The notes: a model not told the origin generated them from the letters alone. A stretch of DNA of 64,000 nt from Bog-113 sp963752695 (GCA_963752695.1 CAVVZB010000001.1:1178001-1242000), one strand, 5' to 3'; numbered from the stretch's first letter, positions 45,872-55,759 are shown. Program-made: numbers and translations.

Positions 45872-47779
45872 TTAGTTATTCGGTCCACCCGGTTGCGTGC
45901 CACAAACACCGCCGGGACCTTGGGAACACAGCCCGTACACCCAGAGCGAGTAGTGGCCACTAGCGTCCACATTGCCTGTAGTGAGGTAAACCTTGCCGAG
46001 TGAAACAAGCGGCTCTATGAAGCGCTGCACGGTGAAATAGTTAGTGCCTGACTCGTCGCTGCTCCAGATGCGGCGAAGCACGGGCGCTGCACCGCTCCAA
46101 AGCTGGTAAGCCTGCAGAGTCCCATGGTTGCGGTTGCCGTTCCCAGTCACGGCCCACAAGATGGAGTTCACGGCGTCAGTTGTACTCTCGGCCGAAACCG
46201 CAAGTATGCCCCCGTTACCGGCCAGTCGATTCGTCTTTGGAGTCAGTGCGCCATTCAAGTCAAACTGATCAGGCACGGCGGTGTTAAACGGGTAACCGCG
46301 CAAAACATCGTTCGAACCCCAGATATACAAAAAACCGGTAGTCCCGCGACTCCAGAAGGCAGGGCTCCGATACTCCGAGCAGCCATCCTCCTTCGGGGTG
46401 GTTGGATAGATAGGAAGAGCGCCAGGGCATTCGGCAGTCGTTGTAGTCGCCAGAAAGGACTGTAAGGGCGATTTGGTGGCGCCTCCAAGCGCAGCTGTTG
46501 GCAACAGAAAAGCGAGCCCAACCTTACTCCCGGCTATCAAGTATTGGGCCGCCGCTCCTGGAACGCCGGAAGGAATCGCAAGGACGCCGCCCGAACCGAG
46601 GTCCAAATCGTTGTAATTCATCAACTGAGCAAGAGTAAACCCGGATAACATCGCGCTCGGCAGAAAGTAATCTAACGTGGATAAGTTGACAACAGACTCG
46701 CCGTACCCGTTTCCGCCGTATTCTGCACTGCATCCAACCGGGTCCTGGCCAGCCCCGCAAGCGTTACCGGCTGAGACGAACACGCCCCCGTTGGAATCGC
46801 TCACGGGACCGCGCGCGGACATCCAAACTCCACCGCCGTGGGCGTTTGGACTGGAATTGAAGATCGAAACTTGTTGAAGTCCGCATCCGGTGCTGGTAAA
46901 GCAGGGCAGGGTTCCCGGCGAAGAACACGCAGCCCCTGTGGGGCAACTCTTATAACCGAACACCCAGCCGTGGTAGTCAGGGGTTTCCAATGGGAGGGTC
47001 GAGGTTGTACCAAACCCGAAAGCGACGTAGATCGTTCCCTGATCGTCCAGTAAAGCCGGACGTTGCAGTTCTTCCGACCCTACGAAGGGCACGCAACTGA
47101 TAACTCCGACGGCGCAGCCCTTACTAGTCGCATTGTCGCCTTTACCAGGGACCGTGCCCGCAATAATCACGGGCGCAAAGTAATCCTTGCCGAAACCGGA
47201 GTTTTCCTGAAACGAAATCGTGTGCAGGGTATACACCCAGTCCTGCGCCGGTATCTGGTCACCGCATTGCGCCGGACTGGTCTTGTTTGTCAGCGTGACA
47301 AAATAAAGAAGCTGGTGAACGGCGTCGAACACCGGTGTACCTAGGACTCCCGCCCGTTGGAATCCGGCGACTGCCACGCAGAACGGTGCGGGAGGGCCGT
47401 CAAATTGCTGGCTTCGAAACAAGTACGGACGCTTGACTGTCGGCGGATTGTCTCCGTCGAACGCGTAAATATAGTTATCCATGGACGCCACAATGATAAT
47501 CGTGCAATACGCCGTCGAGCCGATAACTACGTTATGAATGATGAGCGGTTGTGCGTAGATCGGATTGGCGTTAACTCCGATTGAAAAAAGATATCCGAAC
47601 TGAGAGCTTGCGACATTTTGCGGAGTCAAGGTGCTCTCATTTAGGTAAGCCCCGGTCCGATAGCTGTCGTATTGGCCGGTTGCAATGTTGTCGTAACTGG
47701 TTGCGGAGCATGCCTTAGTGCTCTGAGGAAGGCCCAACAAACCGCAGAAAAGTACTAATAAAACTTCTATCGTCCGAAT
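45872..47779 (-). CDS. PQQ-like beta-propeller exported protein
   Basis: 635 residues if translation starts at an ATT at 47779; 622 from the TTG at 47740. The ATT version gives a proper signal peptide (RTIEVLLVLFCGLLGLPQS) and has GGAGGT five bases upstream, whereas the TTG version cuts into it and has no ribosome site. The mature protein is a repeat beta-propeller (NYIYAFDGDNPPTVKR; YHGWVFGYKSCPTGAA; GGVWMSARGPVSDSNGGVFV; YRSPAFWSRGTTGFLYIWGS), Cys-rich in its loops. It resembles the frameshifted gene at 34.9-37.4 kb but lacks the Ig-like tail. Function unknown. Confidence 0.8.
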   Translation of the reverse strand: MRTIEVLLVLFCGLLGLPQSTKACSATSYDNIATGQYDSYRTGAYLNESTLTPQNVASSQFGYLFSIGVNANPIYAQPLIIHNVVIGSTAYCTIIIVASMDNYIYAFDGDNPPTVKRPYLFRSQQFDGPPAPFCVAVAGFQRAGVLGTPVFDAVHQLLYFVTLTNKTSPAQCGDQIPAQDWVYTLHTISFQENSGFGKDYFAPVIIAGTVPGKGDNATSKGCAVGVISCVPFVGSEELQRPALLDDQGTIYVAFGFGTTSTLPLETPDYHGWVFGYKSCPTGAACSSPGTLPCFTSTGCGLQQVSIFNSSPNAHGGGVWMSARGPVSDSNGGVFVSAGNACGAGQDPVGCSAEYGGNGYGESVVNLSTLDYFLPSAMLSGFTLAQLMNYNDLDLGSGGVLAIPSGVPGAAAQYLIAGSKVGLAFLLPTAALGGATKSPLQSFLATTTTAECPGALPIYPTTPKEDGCSEYRSPAFWSRGTTGFLYIWGSNDVLRGYPFNTAVPDQFDLNGALTPKTNRLAGNGGILAVSAESTTDAVNSILWAVTGNGNRNHGTLQAYQLWSGAAPVLRRIWSSDESGTNYFTVQRFIEPLVSLGKVYLTTGNVDASGHYSLWVYGLCSQGPGGVCGTQPGGPNN

Positions 47780-47813
47780 GCTACACCTCCTAATTTAGAT
47801 TAGGAAGTGTAGC
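47780..47813 (-). promoter_or_regulatory. Hairpin that contains the Shine-Dalgarno of the downstream gene
   Basis: GCTACACCTCCTAAT (47780-47794) and ATTAGGAAGTGTAGC (47799-47813) pair at 14 of 15 positions around a 4-base loop; the odd pair is G-U in RNA. On the minus strand the 3' arm includes AGGAGGT, ending five bases before the ATT at 47779. The hairpin also lies 17 bases past the stop of transaldolase, so it could act as a terminator, although no U-run follows. Confidence 0.6.
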
Positions 47814-47830
47814 ACTAATTACATGACTAA

Positions 47831-48802
47831 CTAAGCTCCCTTGGCGGCAACTTCCGACGAGGCGAATTTCTCCAGCTTGCGGGCATCTGCGTAAAACTTG
47901 CGTATTCCTTCGGCTAACTTATCGGTCGCCATGGCGTCTTCGTTGTGCATCCAACGGAACGTTTTCTCATCCAGATCCAAATCTACGTCCTTACTTTCCT
48001 GCGCCTTGGCTGGATCGAGTACACGGTCGAGAACGCCTTGTTCCCCTTGTAACTTGTCGAGCAAATCCGGGCTGATGGTCAGCAGATCCGAACCGGCGAG
48101 GCGCTTGATTTGTTCCACGTTGCGGAAGCTCGCGCCCATGACCTGCGTCTTATACCCGAACTTCTTGAAATAGAAATAAATTCGTCGTACCGAGGCGACT
48201 CCGGGATCTTCTTCAGGCGGGATCTCCTTGCCGCCGCCTTCTTTCTTGTAGTAATCGTAAATGCGTCCCACGAAGGGAGAAATCAGCGTGACGCGGGCGG
48301 AAGCACACGCCGCGGCCTGGGCGAAGCTGAACAGCAATGTTAAGTTGCAGTGGATTCCTTCTTTTTCCAGGATCTCAGCGGCGCGAATTCCTTCCCATGT
48401 GCTGGCTATCTTGATCAGGATGCGGTTGCGATCCACGCCTTCTTTCTCGTAGAGGCTGATCAGTTTGCGGCCCTTGGCTAGAGTACCCTTGGTGTCGAAG
48501 CTCAAACCGGCGTCGACCTCGGTGGAAACACGGCCCGGAATCACTTTCAAGATTTCGCGCCCAAACGAGACCGCCAATCCGTCCATGAACGCGTCGGTCA
48601 TTTCCTGATGGGTGCCGCCTTCCCCTTGCGACGTCTCCATGGCCTTATCGACCAGATGCTTGTATCCGGGCATCTGGGATGCGCTGAGCAGAAGAGAGGG
48701 GTTAGTGGTTGCGTCTTGGGGCTTAAGGCGCGCAATGGCTTCGATATCGCCGGTATCGGCCACCACGGTGGTGTACTGTTTCAGGGATTCCAGAACGGTC
48801 AT
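47831..48802 (-). CDS. tal: Transaldolase (class I, TalB-like)
   Basis: 323-residue cytoplasmic enzyme of the non-oxidative pentose phosphate pathway, moving a dihydroxyacetone unit from sedoheptulose 7-phosphate to glyceraldehyde 3-phosphate. The Schiff-base Lys is K131 in RILIKIASTWEGIRAA; other family blocks are DATTNPSLLL, VDAGLSFDTKGT and LTLLFSFAQAAAC. Length matches E. coli TalB. A strong ribosome site GGGGAGGAC precedes the ATG. Confidence 0.96.
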   Translation of the reverse strand: MTVLESLKQYTTVVADTGDIEAIARLKPQDATTNPSLLLSASQMPGYKHLVDKAMETSQGEGGTHQEMTDAFMDGLAVSFGREILKVIPGRVSTEVDAGLSFDTKGTLAKGRKLISLYEKEGVDRNRILIKIASTWEGIRAAEILEKEGIHCNLTLLFSFAQAAACASARVTLISPFVGRIYDYYKKEGGGKEIPPEEDPGVASVRRIYFYFKKFGYKTQVMGASFRNVEQIKRLAGSDLLTISPDLLDKLQGEQGVLDRVLDPAKAQESKDVDLDLDEKTFRWMHNEDAMATDKLAEGIRKFYADARKLEKFASSEVAAKGA

Positions 48803-48896
48803 GCGATAGTCCTCCCCTCTAGCTTAGACGTTCCCGCGATACACCTAACGCGGTCAGGCAGGCGCGGCTTGCAGGCTATGATGTACGCACGCGAGA

Positions 48897-51800
48897 ATGT
48901 TCTCCTTCCTCCTGCACGGGTTGCGCTCCTGGAAAAGCGCCAAAGGGGTGGCGCTATTAGCGATCATCGCTATCGCACTGGGAATTGGTTCTACCACGGC
49001 TATCTACAGCGTCATCCAGGCCGTGCTGCTGAATCCCTTGGGCTACGCGCATCAGGACCGGCTGCTTTACATCTGGGCTGCATTTACCACGCGTCCCGGC
49101 TGGCAGAGCAGTTTGTCCAATTTGACGGCGCATGATTTTGCCGTGCGGTCACGCACGCTGGACGCGCTCGGTTGCTATACCCCGTTAAGTTTCAACGTGG
49201 GCCGCGGAAGCGCTGCCCGGCGAGTGATGGGTACGCAGCTATCTCCGGTTCTTCCGACGGAGTTAGGAATCCGCCCTATGTTAGGGCGTTGGTTTCGGGA
49301 CAGTCCAGCGCAACAGGACTCCCTCTACTCCGCGGTAATCTCAACCCCACTTTGGAAGGCGATGGGCGCACGGCCGGATATCGTGGGCAGCCCGCTCATG
49401 ATGAACGGGAAAGCTTATACGGTGCTCGGGGTTATGCCTTCTTGGTTCCACTTCCCGGCGGATGACGGGAAGAACGATGTCTGGGTGCCGCTCGATCCCG
49501 ATCCGGACCAGAAAACAAGGCGGGGCTATAACTACCTCCGTTGCGTCGCTCAAATGAAACCAGGCGTCACGGTACAGCAAACCGAAGCCGACCTGACCCG
49601 CGTCGCGCTGCAGCTCAGGCACGAGTATCCCGACGACTTCATTTCCGACAAAGTTGTCACCCACACCGTGCTCGACGAGGTTGTCGAGCAGATCAAACCG
49701 ACGCTGCTTCTGCTGCTGTGGGCCGCGGGAGCATTATTGTTAATCACGTGCGCCAATGTAGCAGGTCTGCTGCTGGCGCGTTCGGTGGTGCGTGCACGCG
49801 AAACCGCCGTGCGGGTTGCGCTCGGCGCCGCACGGTGGCAATTGGGTCTGCAGTTTTTCTCCGAAGGCCTGTTGGTTTCGGTTACGGGAGCGTTGCTGGG
49901 CGTCGTGTTCAGCTATTCTCTGCTGCATTTCGTGCTCGCCATCGCTGGTGACCGGGTGCCCCGCGTGGACGACGTCACCATCGACTGGCGCGTACTTCTG
50001 TTCGCGTTCGGGCTGGCGATCGTCAGCGGCGTTCTCTCCAGCCTCGCGCCCCTTTGGCAGGCCCAGCGTATTGCCCCTAATGAGGTGTTAAGCGATGGCG
50101 TGCGCTCCTCGGCCAGTGCTCGCAGCCGCAGTCTGCTCCGGATTTTCGTCGTTTCCGAGATCGCGCTCTCGTTCGGATTACTCAGCGTGGCCAGCCTGCT
50201 GCTTTACCAATTAGGTAACCTGCGTACGCTCAATCGGGGATTCGACACAGCGAACGTCCTGACGATGAGCACATTCGCTCCAATGAAGAAGTATCCCACC
50301 GATAAAGCGCGATGGACTTTCGAAAGCCAGCTTGTAAACGCTATTGAATCGATTCCGGGCGTCGAAAGCGCGGGCTTTACCCAGCTCCTGCCGTTGAAAG
50401 GCTGGGGCGCCAACACCATGGTGGAAGTGGAAGGCCAGCCGATTGTTCCCGACATCAAGAAAGAGTCTATCGAGGACCGTTTCATCAGTCCCGATTACTT
50501 CAAAGCGATGGGGATCCCACTGATCCGCGGACGGTTTTTCAATAACCGGGACGTGAAGAACGAGTTACCGGGAACCATGGCTCTGATGATCAATCAGACT
50601 ATGGCGCGGCTGTATTGGCCCCACGGCAATCCAGTAGGCGCTTACCTGCGCGTCCTGGCCTGGGATAAGGCGCGGTTCCAGGTCGTCGGGGTGGTTGGAG
50701 ATACTCGCAACGCGGGCCTTTCAAGACCGGCGCGCCCCGAACTCTATATTTCCTACTTGCAAAATCCCATGCCGGAGATGATGTGGGCCATTCGATCCAA
50801 ACTCGATCCGGACGTGTTGTCCCGCCAGATTCGCGAAGCCGTGTTGCGGGTCGACCCGGAACAGCCTGTTTTCGACATTCAGCTCATGCAGGAGGTCTTG
50901 GAATCTTCGGTCTACCGCGAGCGGCTGCAATCGTTTATGATCTCGTTCTTCGCGCTGACTGCTCTGCTACTCGCGCTGCTGGGCGTTTACGGAGTTGTCT
51001 CTTATTCCGTTCGCCAGCGCACGGCGGAGATCGGCACGCGAATGGCGGTCGGTGCCAGCTCCCGTGACCTCATGGGTCTGATTATAGGGGACGGACTGCG
51101 GATGGCCGCGATGGGCGTGGGAATCGGATTGTTGATTGTGATCGCGCTGGCGAGCTTCCTCAATCAAAGTAGTCTGCAAATTAAGATCGAGAACATCACG
51201 CCTTTCATATCTCCCACGCTTCTACTGATCGGTTTAACGGCTCTGGCATGTTTCTTTCCGGCCTGGCGCGCCACGCTCGTGTCGCCGATGGTCGCCATTC
51301 GCAATGAGCCCGGCGCTACATGGCAGAAGACGCGCTGGGGCATCTTGCGGGTGGCTGAGCAGATCTCCGGTATTGTGTCTCGGAGCGATGAGCAAACCAA
51401 TACCAGGGAAGCCGATCTGCTGGCTGAAATCGCCGACGTAAGCCGCGGGGCCAGTTCCTTCTCCGAGGCAATCCGGGCCGCGCTCGAATGTGTCCGGAAA
51501 AGCATCGGGGCAAGCTCGCTCGCTTTGTTCGTGCAGCGTGATGCGAGTGAGTTGTACCGCTGTCATGGCGCCGTTCCGGCAGCATGCGTCGACACATGGA
51601 CACTGCCTCCGAACGCGTTGATCGTCGGGCGCTTGCGCAACTACGCCGGAGCCATGCCGGTCGAAGCCGGGGAATTGGACGCTTGGGAGCGATGGGCCGC
51701 CGAGAACAGTCCACAGCACTTGCCGGAAGTGGCGACTCTTCGGGAAATCGGAGTTTCCGCCGCCATTCGCATTGCAGTGAAAAAAGAAGTGAGCGGCGTA

Positions 51801-52694
51801 TTGTTCATCGGTAACCCCACAAACCGCGCCCGCTACGCTCCGCTAGAGCGCCGCCTTCTGCGCGGTGTATCGGCACAGTTCGCGATGATGCTCGAGAACT
51901 CCCGGCTCACCGACCGCATCGTGGAGCAGGAGAAACTCAGACGCGACCTGCTCCTCGGAACCGAGGTCCAAAAGCGGCTGCTTCCGCAGTCCGCGCCGCA
52001 AACCGCGAACCTGCAGCTTGCCGGAATCTGCATCCCCGCCCGCGGTGTAGGAGGAGACTACTACGATTTCTTCGACCTGGGAAACCGGAATCTGGGAATC
52101 GCGCTCGCCGATGTCGCCGGGAAAGGGATTGCCGCGGCGCTAATCATGTCGGTGGTTCAGGCGTCGCTTCGAAGCCTTGCAGGAGCCGCCGGCACCTCGC
52201 TGGCCGATCTGGCCGCCAAGATGAACCGGCTGTTGCATCGATCTACGGGATCAAACAGCTACGCAACTTTCTTCTATGCCGAGGTCGACGAAGCCGCGCG
52301 TTCGCTTCGTTACGTCAACGCCGGCCACAATCCTCCTTATCTCCTGCGGGGTGAAACGTTTTCTCCCGTGCCGTTTGTCGCCTCTACCGCGCCCATCGAA
52401 GAACTCGCCACCGGCGGCACTATCATCGGCATGTTTGCCCAGGCTGCTTACGAAGAAGGGATGGTACAACTCCAGCCCGGTGACACCTTAATCGCGTTTA
52501 CTGATGGCGTTCCGGAAGCGTTGAACCCAGCCGACGAGGAATACGGGGAAGACCGGCTCAAAGAAAAACTGCGGACCGTGGCTCACCTGCCCGTCAACGA
52601 CATGGCCGCGCGCATCTTGCAGGACTTGAAAACCTGGATCGCGGATGCCGCGCAATACGACGACCTCACTTTTATCCTGATGAAAGTAAACTGA
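48897..52694 (+). CDS. ADOP-type permease fused to GAF and SpoIIE-like phosphatase domains
   Basis: 1265 residues. Residues 1 to about 810 are a duplicated FtsX/MacB-like permease of the acidobacterial ADOP type: TM helix at about 17-37 (GVALLAIIAIALGIGSTTAI), MacB-like periplasmic core, TM cluster with NVAGLLLARSVVRARETAVR, second periplasmic core, and last helices with SVRQRTAEIGTRMAVGASSR. In place of ending there, the chain continues through a linker into a GAF-like domain (about 850-1000), a short coiled coil and a PP2C/SpoIIE phosphatase (GGDYYDFF at about 1052, LADVAGKGIAAALIMS, YVNAGHNPPYLL, AFTDGVPEALNP). One uninterrupted frame. It suggests a membrane sensor whose output is dephosphorylation of an anti-sigma-antagonist-like protein. 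Confidence 0.9.
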   Translation: MFSFLLHGLRSWKSAKGVALLAIIAIALGIGSTTAIYSVIQAVLLNPLGYAHQDRLLYIWAAFTTRPGWQSSLSNLTAHDFAVRSRTLDALGCYTPLSFNVGRGSAARRVMGTQLSPVLPTELGIRPMLGRWFRDSPAQQDSLYSAVISTPLWKAMGARPDIVGSPLMMNGKAYTVLGVMPSWFHFPADDGKNDVWVPLDPDPDQKTRRGYNYLRCVAQMKPGVTVQQTEADLTRVALQLRHEYPDDFISDKVVTHTVLDEVVEQIKPTLLLLLWAAGALLLITCANVAGLLLARSVVRARETAVRVALGAARWQLGLQFFSEGLLVSVTGALLGVVFSYSLLHFVLAIAGDRVPRVDDVTIDWRVLLFAFGLAIVSGVLSSLAPLWQAQRIAPNEVLSDGVRSSASARSRSLLRIFVVSEIALSFGLLSVASLLLYQLGNLRTLNRGFDTANVLTMSTFAPMKKYPTDKARWTFESQLVNAIESIPGVESAGFTQLLPLKGWGANTMVEVEGQPIVPDIKKESIEDRFISPDYFKAMGIPLIRGRFFNNRDVKNELPGTMALMINQTMARLYWPHGNPVGAYLRVLAWDKARFQVVGVVGDTRNAGLSRPARPELYISYLQNPMPEMMWAIRSKLDPDVLSRQIREAVLRVDPEQPVFDIQLMQEVLESSVYRERLQSFMISFFALTALLLALLGVYGVVSYSVRQRTAEIGTRMAVGASSRDLMGLIIGDGLRMAAMGVGIGLLIVIALASFLNQSSLQIKIENITPFISPTLLLIGLTALACFFPAWRATLVSPMVAIRNEPGATWQKTRWGILRVAEQISGIVSRSDEQTNTREADLLAEIADVSRGASSFSEAIRAALECVRKSIGASSLALFVQRDASELYRCHGAVPAACVDTWTLPPNALIVGRLRNYAGAMPVEAGELDAWERWAAENSPQHLPEVATLREIGVSAAIRIAVKKEVSGVLFIGNPTNRARYAPLERRLLRGVSAQFAMMLENSRLTDRIVEQEKLRRDLLLGTEVQKRLLPQSAPQTANLQLAGICIPARGVGGDYYDFFDLGNRNLGIALADVAGKGIAAALIMSVVQASLRSLAGAAGTSLADLAAKMNRLLHRSTGSNSYATFFYAEVDEAARSLRYVNAGHNPPYLLRGETFSPVPFVASTAPIEELATGGTIIGMFAQAAYEEGMVQLQPGDTLIAFTDGVPEALNPADEEYGEDRLKEKLRTVAHLPVNDMAARILQDLKTWIADAAQYDDLTFILMKVN

Positions 52695-52700
52695 TTGCTT

Positions 52701-53858
52701 ATGCGAATTACTTCAATCGAAACGTTTACTGTCGGTAATCCCTGGAAGAATTGGATGTTCACCCGCGTGCACACTGACGACGGCGTGTATGGCGTCGGTG
52801 AAGGCACCCTGAACTACTTCGCCAAGACCGTCGAAGCCGCCGTTCATGAGTTGAAGCCGTTGATCATCGGGTCAGACCCTTTTCAGGTTGAAGTCATATC
52901 GCAGAGGTTGTTACGCGATCCCTATTCCGAAGGCGCTCAGATCCATAACAGCGCGGTTGCTTCCATCGAGTTTGCGCTCTGGGACATTATCGGCAAGGCG
53001 GTCAATCAGCCCGTTTATAACCTGTGGGGTGGGCGCTGCCACGAGAAGTTGCGCGCGTACGCCAATGGCTGGTATCGCGGGCCACGAAAGCCGGAAATGT
53101 TCGCAGAGAAGGCCAAAATCGTCGCGGGCCGCGGCTATACGGCGATGAAATTCGATCCTTTCGGAAGCGCCTGGCGCATGGTGTCGCGCCGTGAATTCGA
53201 TCTGGCGATCGACATCATTGCTGCGGTTCGCGACGCGGTCGGCGACCACGTCGATTTACTCATCGAAGGTCATAGCCGGTTCAACGTGGCCACTGCAATC
53301 CAGTTTTCTGAGGCCATTGCGCGATTCCGGCCGACTTGGTTTGAAGAGCCGGTGCCGCACACCAACATCGGGGCGATTGCCGAGGTTGCCAAACGCAGCC
53401 CCGTGCCGATTGCCACCGGCGAAAGCCTATCCAATAAGCAGCAGTTTGCCGAGGTGTTGTCGCACAACGTGATCAGCATTCTTCAGCCCGAACCGCTGGC
53501 GTTGGGCGGCCTGTTCGCCGCGCGCAAGATTGCCGACATGGTAGACGCGCACTATGGCGTCATCGCTCCGCATAGCGCCCAAGGGCCCATCTGTTCAGCC
53601 GGATGCGTGCAGCTCAACGCTTCTATTCCCAACTTCTTCATCCACGAGATCTTCGACGAATTCAACGAGCCATGGGAGAAGGAGATCGTGACCAACGCCG
53701 TCCATGTGGTGGATGGTTACATCGAGATCCCTGACCGGCCAGGGCTTGGCATCGATCTGAATATCGAAGAGATTCAAAAACATCCCTATCAGGTCGGCAA
53801 CCACTTGCCGTTATTTCAGCAAGGGTGGGAGCAGCGGAAAGGCGAGAAGCTCAGCTAG
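52701..53858 (+). CDS. Mandelate racemase/enolase-superfamily sugar-acid dehydratase
   Basis: 385 residues from ATG 52701. Enolase-superfamily barrel with the capping domain first (TVGNPWKNWMFTRVHTDDGV). Metal ligands are likely Glu in LLIEGHSRF, Glu in TWFEEPVP and Glu in IATGESLS; the general base His is in APHSAQGPI. The layout fits galactonate/mannonate/gluconate dehydratases, with the first ligand as Glu instead of the more usual Asp. It lies 6 bases after the phosphatase fusion and faces the GH3 glucosidase, in line with a sugar-catabolic neighbourhood. Confidence 0.87.
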   Translation: MRITSIETFTVGNPWKNWMFTRVHTDDGVYGVGEGTLNYFAKTVEAAVHELKPLIIGSDPFQVEVISQRLLRDPYSEGAQIHNSAVASIEFALWDIIGKAVNQPVYNLWGGRCHEKLRAYANGWYRGPRKPEMFAEKAKIVAGRGYTAMKFDPFGSAWRMVSRREFDLAIDIIAAVRDAVGDHVDLLIEGHSRFNVATAIQFSEAIARFRPTWFEEPVPHTNIGAIAEVAKRSPVPIATGESLSNKQQFAEVLSHNVISILQPEPLALGGLFAARKIADMVDAHYGVIAPHSAQGPICSAGCVQLNASIPNFFIHEIFDEFNEPWEKEIVTNAVHVVDGYIEIPDRPGLGIDLNIEEIQKHPYQVGNHLPLFQQGWEQRKGEKLS

Positions 53859-53884
53859 CTCACCTATCCGCGCCGGCGGGCGAT

Positions 53885-55732
53885 TTAGTAACTCAGCCCG
53901 AAACCTAGAGGGAATTGCGCCTGGTAGCCGGCATCGCCGATGTGAAGTGACGTCGATGTTGATTTCGGCCACGTAAACGAAAGTTTGCCGCGCGGTTTGG
54001 CGGCCCCAAAAAGAACGTCGGCGACGCCCGCGCCTTCAGTGCCGGGCAGCCACGCCGCAACCCATGCGTCTCCTTGGTTCAAGACGTCGTCGATAAACAG
54101 GGGCCGGCCGGATATGACGACCACCACCACCGGAATGCCGGCACTTTTCATGCGTTGCAACGCCGCCTTGTCGGCCGCGTCAAGCGAAAGTTGCGCGACC
54201 GTGCGATCTCCGAACATTTCGGCATAGGGCTTCTCGCCCACTACAAGAACTCCGACATCGGCGCCTTCAGCACCGCTGCCATCCGGTGAGTAAGTCAGGT
54301 TTACGCCGGGTGCAACTTCACGCATGCCTTGCCGGATGGTAGTTCCTTTGATCACGTTGCCACTTTTGCCCTGCCAGGTGATGGTCCAACCGCCGCATTG
54401 ATCTCCCATATCGTCCGCGCTCTTGCCTGCCAGATGAATTCGCTTGGCGTTTTTGGAAAGCGGAAGCACCCGCCGATCGTTCTTCAACACCACCAGGGAT
54501 TCGCGCACGGCTTGCCGGGCCACGGCCCGATGCTCGGCCGATCCAAACGTTTTCTGGAGCGCCGGGTCAGCGAGTTGATTCCGCTTCGGGTCCAATAGAC
54601 CCATTGCGGCCTTGACTCGCAAAATGCGGAGCACGGCGTCGTCGATGCGCGCCATGGGCACTGCGCCTTCGGTCACCAGTTGTTTCAGGTCATTGAAGAA
54701 AAGGGCGTACTTCTCCGGCTCCATGAACATATCCATGCCGGCTAAAACCGAAACGCGAATTTGCTCCTTGAAGTCTCCCGGGATCTCGTCGATTGCGTTG
54801 TAATCGGAAATCAGAAAGCCTTCAAATCCAAATTCGTTCTTGATGATGTCCGTCATCAGGTGTTTGTTGGCCGAGCAGCGGATACCGTTCCAACTGCTGT
54901 AGCTCGGCATAATCGAACCCACGCCGGCCTGAATTGCATCCTTGTACGCGGGAAGATGAATGCGCCGGAAGGTGGCTTCGTCCACCTTCGTGTCGCCGTG
55001 GTCCATCAGGCTGCGCAGGCCCGTACCGAAGACCGTTCCGCCGTCACCTGCCAGGTGTTTTGCGCACGCCAGCACGCGTGTGGGATCTTTTAAATTCCCG
55101 CTCTGAAGCCCGCGCACGGCAGCCTCGCCGAGCGGTCTTACGATCTCGGGCGACTCGCCATAGCCCTCATAAGTGCGGCCCCAACGAATATCTTGCGGCA
55201 CGGTTACACAAGGTGCAAAGCCCCATTGAATTCCCGTCGCACGAACTTCCTCCGCTGTAATCTGCCCGATTTTCTCGATCAAAGCCGCATCGCGCGTGGC
55301 GCCTAGCCCGATGTTCTGCGGGAAGATTGTCGCTCCTTCCACGTTGTTATGCCCGTGTACGGCGTCCACTCCGTAGATGATCGGTATATAAAGACGCCCC
55401 TTCAGAGAGCGCGCTTCATTGCGGTTAAACATATCGGTCCAGGACTTCAGGTCGTTACCTGTCTCCGGATCGGAATCGCCGCCGCTCAGAACCGAGCCAA
55501 CGTGGTACGTCTCAATGTCGTCGATACTCTTGAGGAATTTCTGGTCGGGCTGAAGCATTTGCCCGACCTTCTCGTCGAGCGTCATCTGTTTCAGCAACGC
55601 CTTGGCTTGGGAATCGAATTTCGAATAATAATGGGCGTCGGCGGCCTGCGCCTGGCTTGCCAGTCCGAAGGTAAACGCGCAAACGAGGGCGCCAGTTAAG
55701 GCCCTCATGGGCAGAAAAGAACGTGTGAGCAC
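53885..55732 (-). CDS. Exported beta-glucosidase, glycoside hydrolase family 3
   Basis: 615 residues from 55732 (ATG 55708 also fits). Signal peptide ending ASQAQA-AD. GH3 N-terminal barrel with CAKHLAGDGGT and the nucleophile Asp in EGFLISDYNAID (D310), then the C-terminal sandwich (RKAVRESLVVLKN-like block, VVVVVISGRPLFID) ending FPLGFGLSY. Lacks the fibronectin-III domain some members carry. Cleaves terminal beta-glucosyl residues from oligosaccharides in the periplasm. Confidence 0.93.
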   Translation of the reverse strand: MLTRSFLPMRALTGALVCAFTFGLASQAQAADAHYYSKFDSQAKALLKQMTLDEKVGQMLQPDQKFLKSIDDIETYHVGSVLSGGDSDPETGNDLKSWTDMFNRNEARSLKGRLYIPIIYGVDAVHGHNNVEGATIFPQNIGLGATRDAALIEKIGQITAEEVRATGIQWGFAPCVTVPQDIRWGRTYEGYGESPEIVRPLGEAAVRGLQSGNLKDPTRVLACAKHLAGDGGTVFGTGLRSLMDHGDTKVDEATFRRIHLPAYKDAIQAGVGSIMPSYSSWNGIRCSANKHLMTDIIKNEFGFEGFLISDYNAIDEIPGDFKEQIRVSVLAGMDMFMEPEKYALFFNDLKQLVTEGAVPMARIDDAVLRILRVKAAMGLLDPKRNQLADPALQKTFGSAEHRAVARQAVRESLVVLKNDRRVLPLSKNAKRIHLAGKSADDMGDQCGGWTITWQGKSGNVIKGTTIRQGMREVAPGVNLTYSPDGSGAEGADVGVLVVGEKPYAEMFGDRTVAQLSLDAADKAALQRMKSAGIPVVVVVISGRPLFIDDVLNQGDAWVAAWLPGTEGAGVADVLFGAAKPRGKLSFTWPKSTSTSLHIGDAGYQAQFPLGFGLSY

Positions 55733-55759
55733 GTCAAACAGCCTACTACGAACCGCCCA

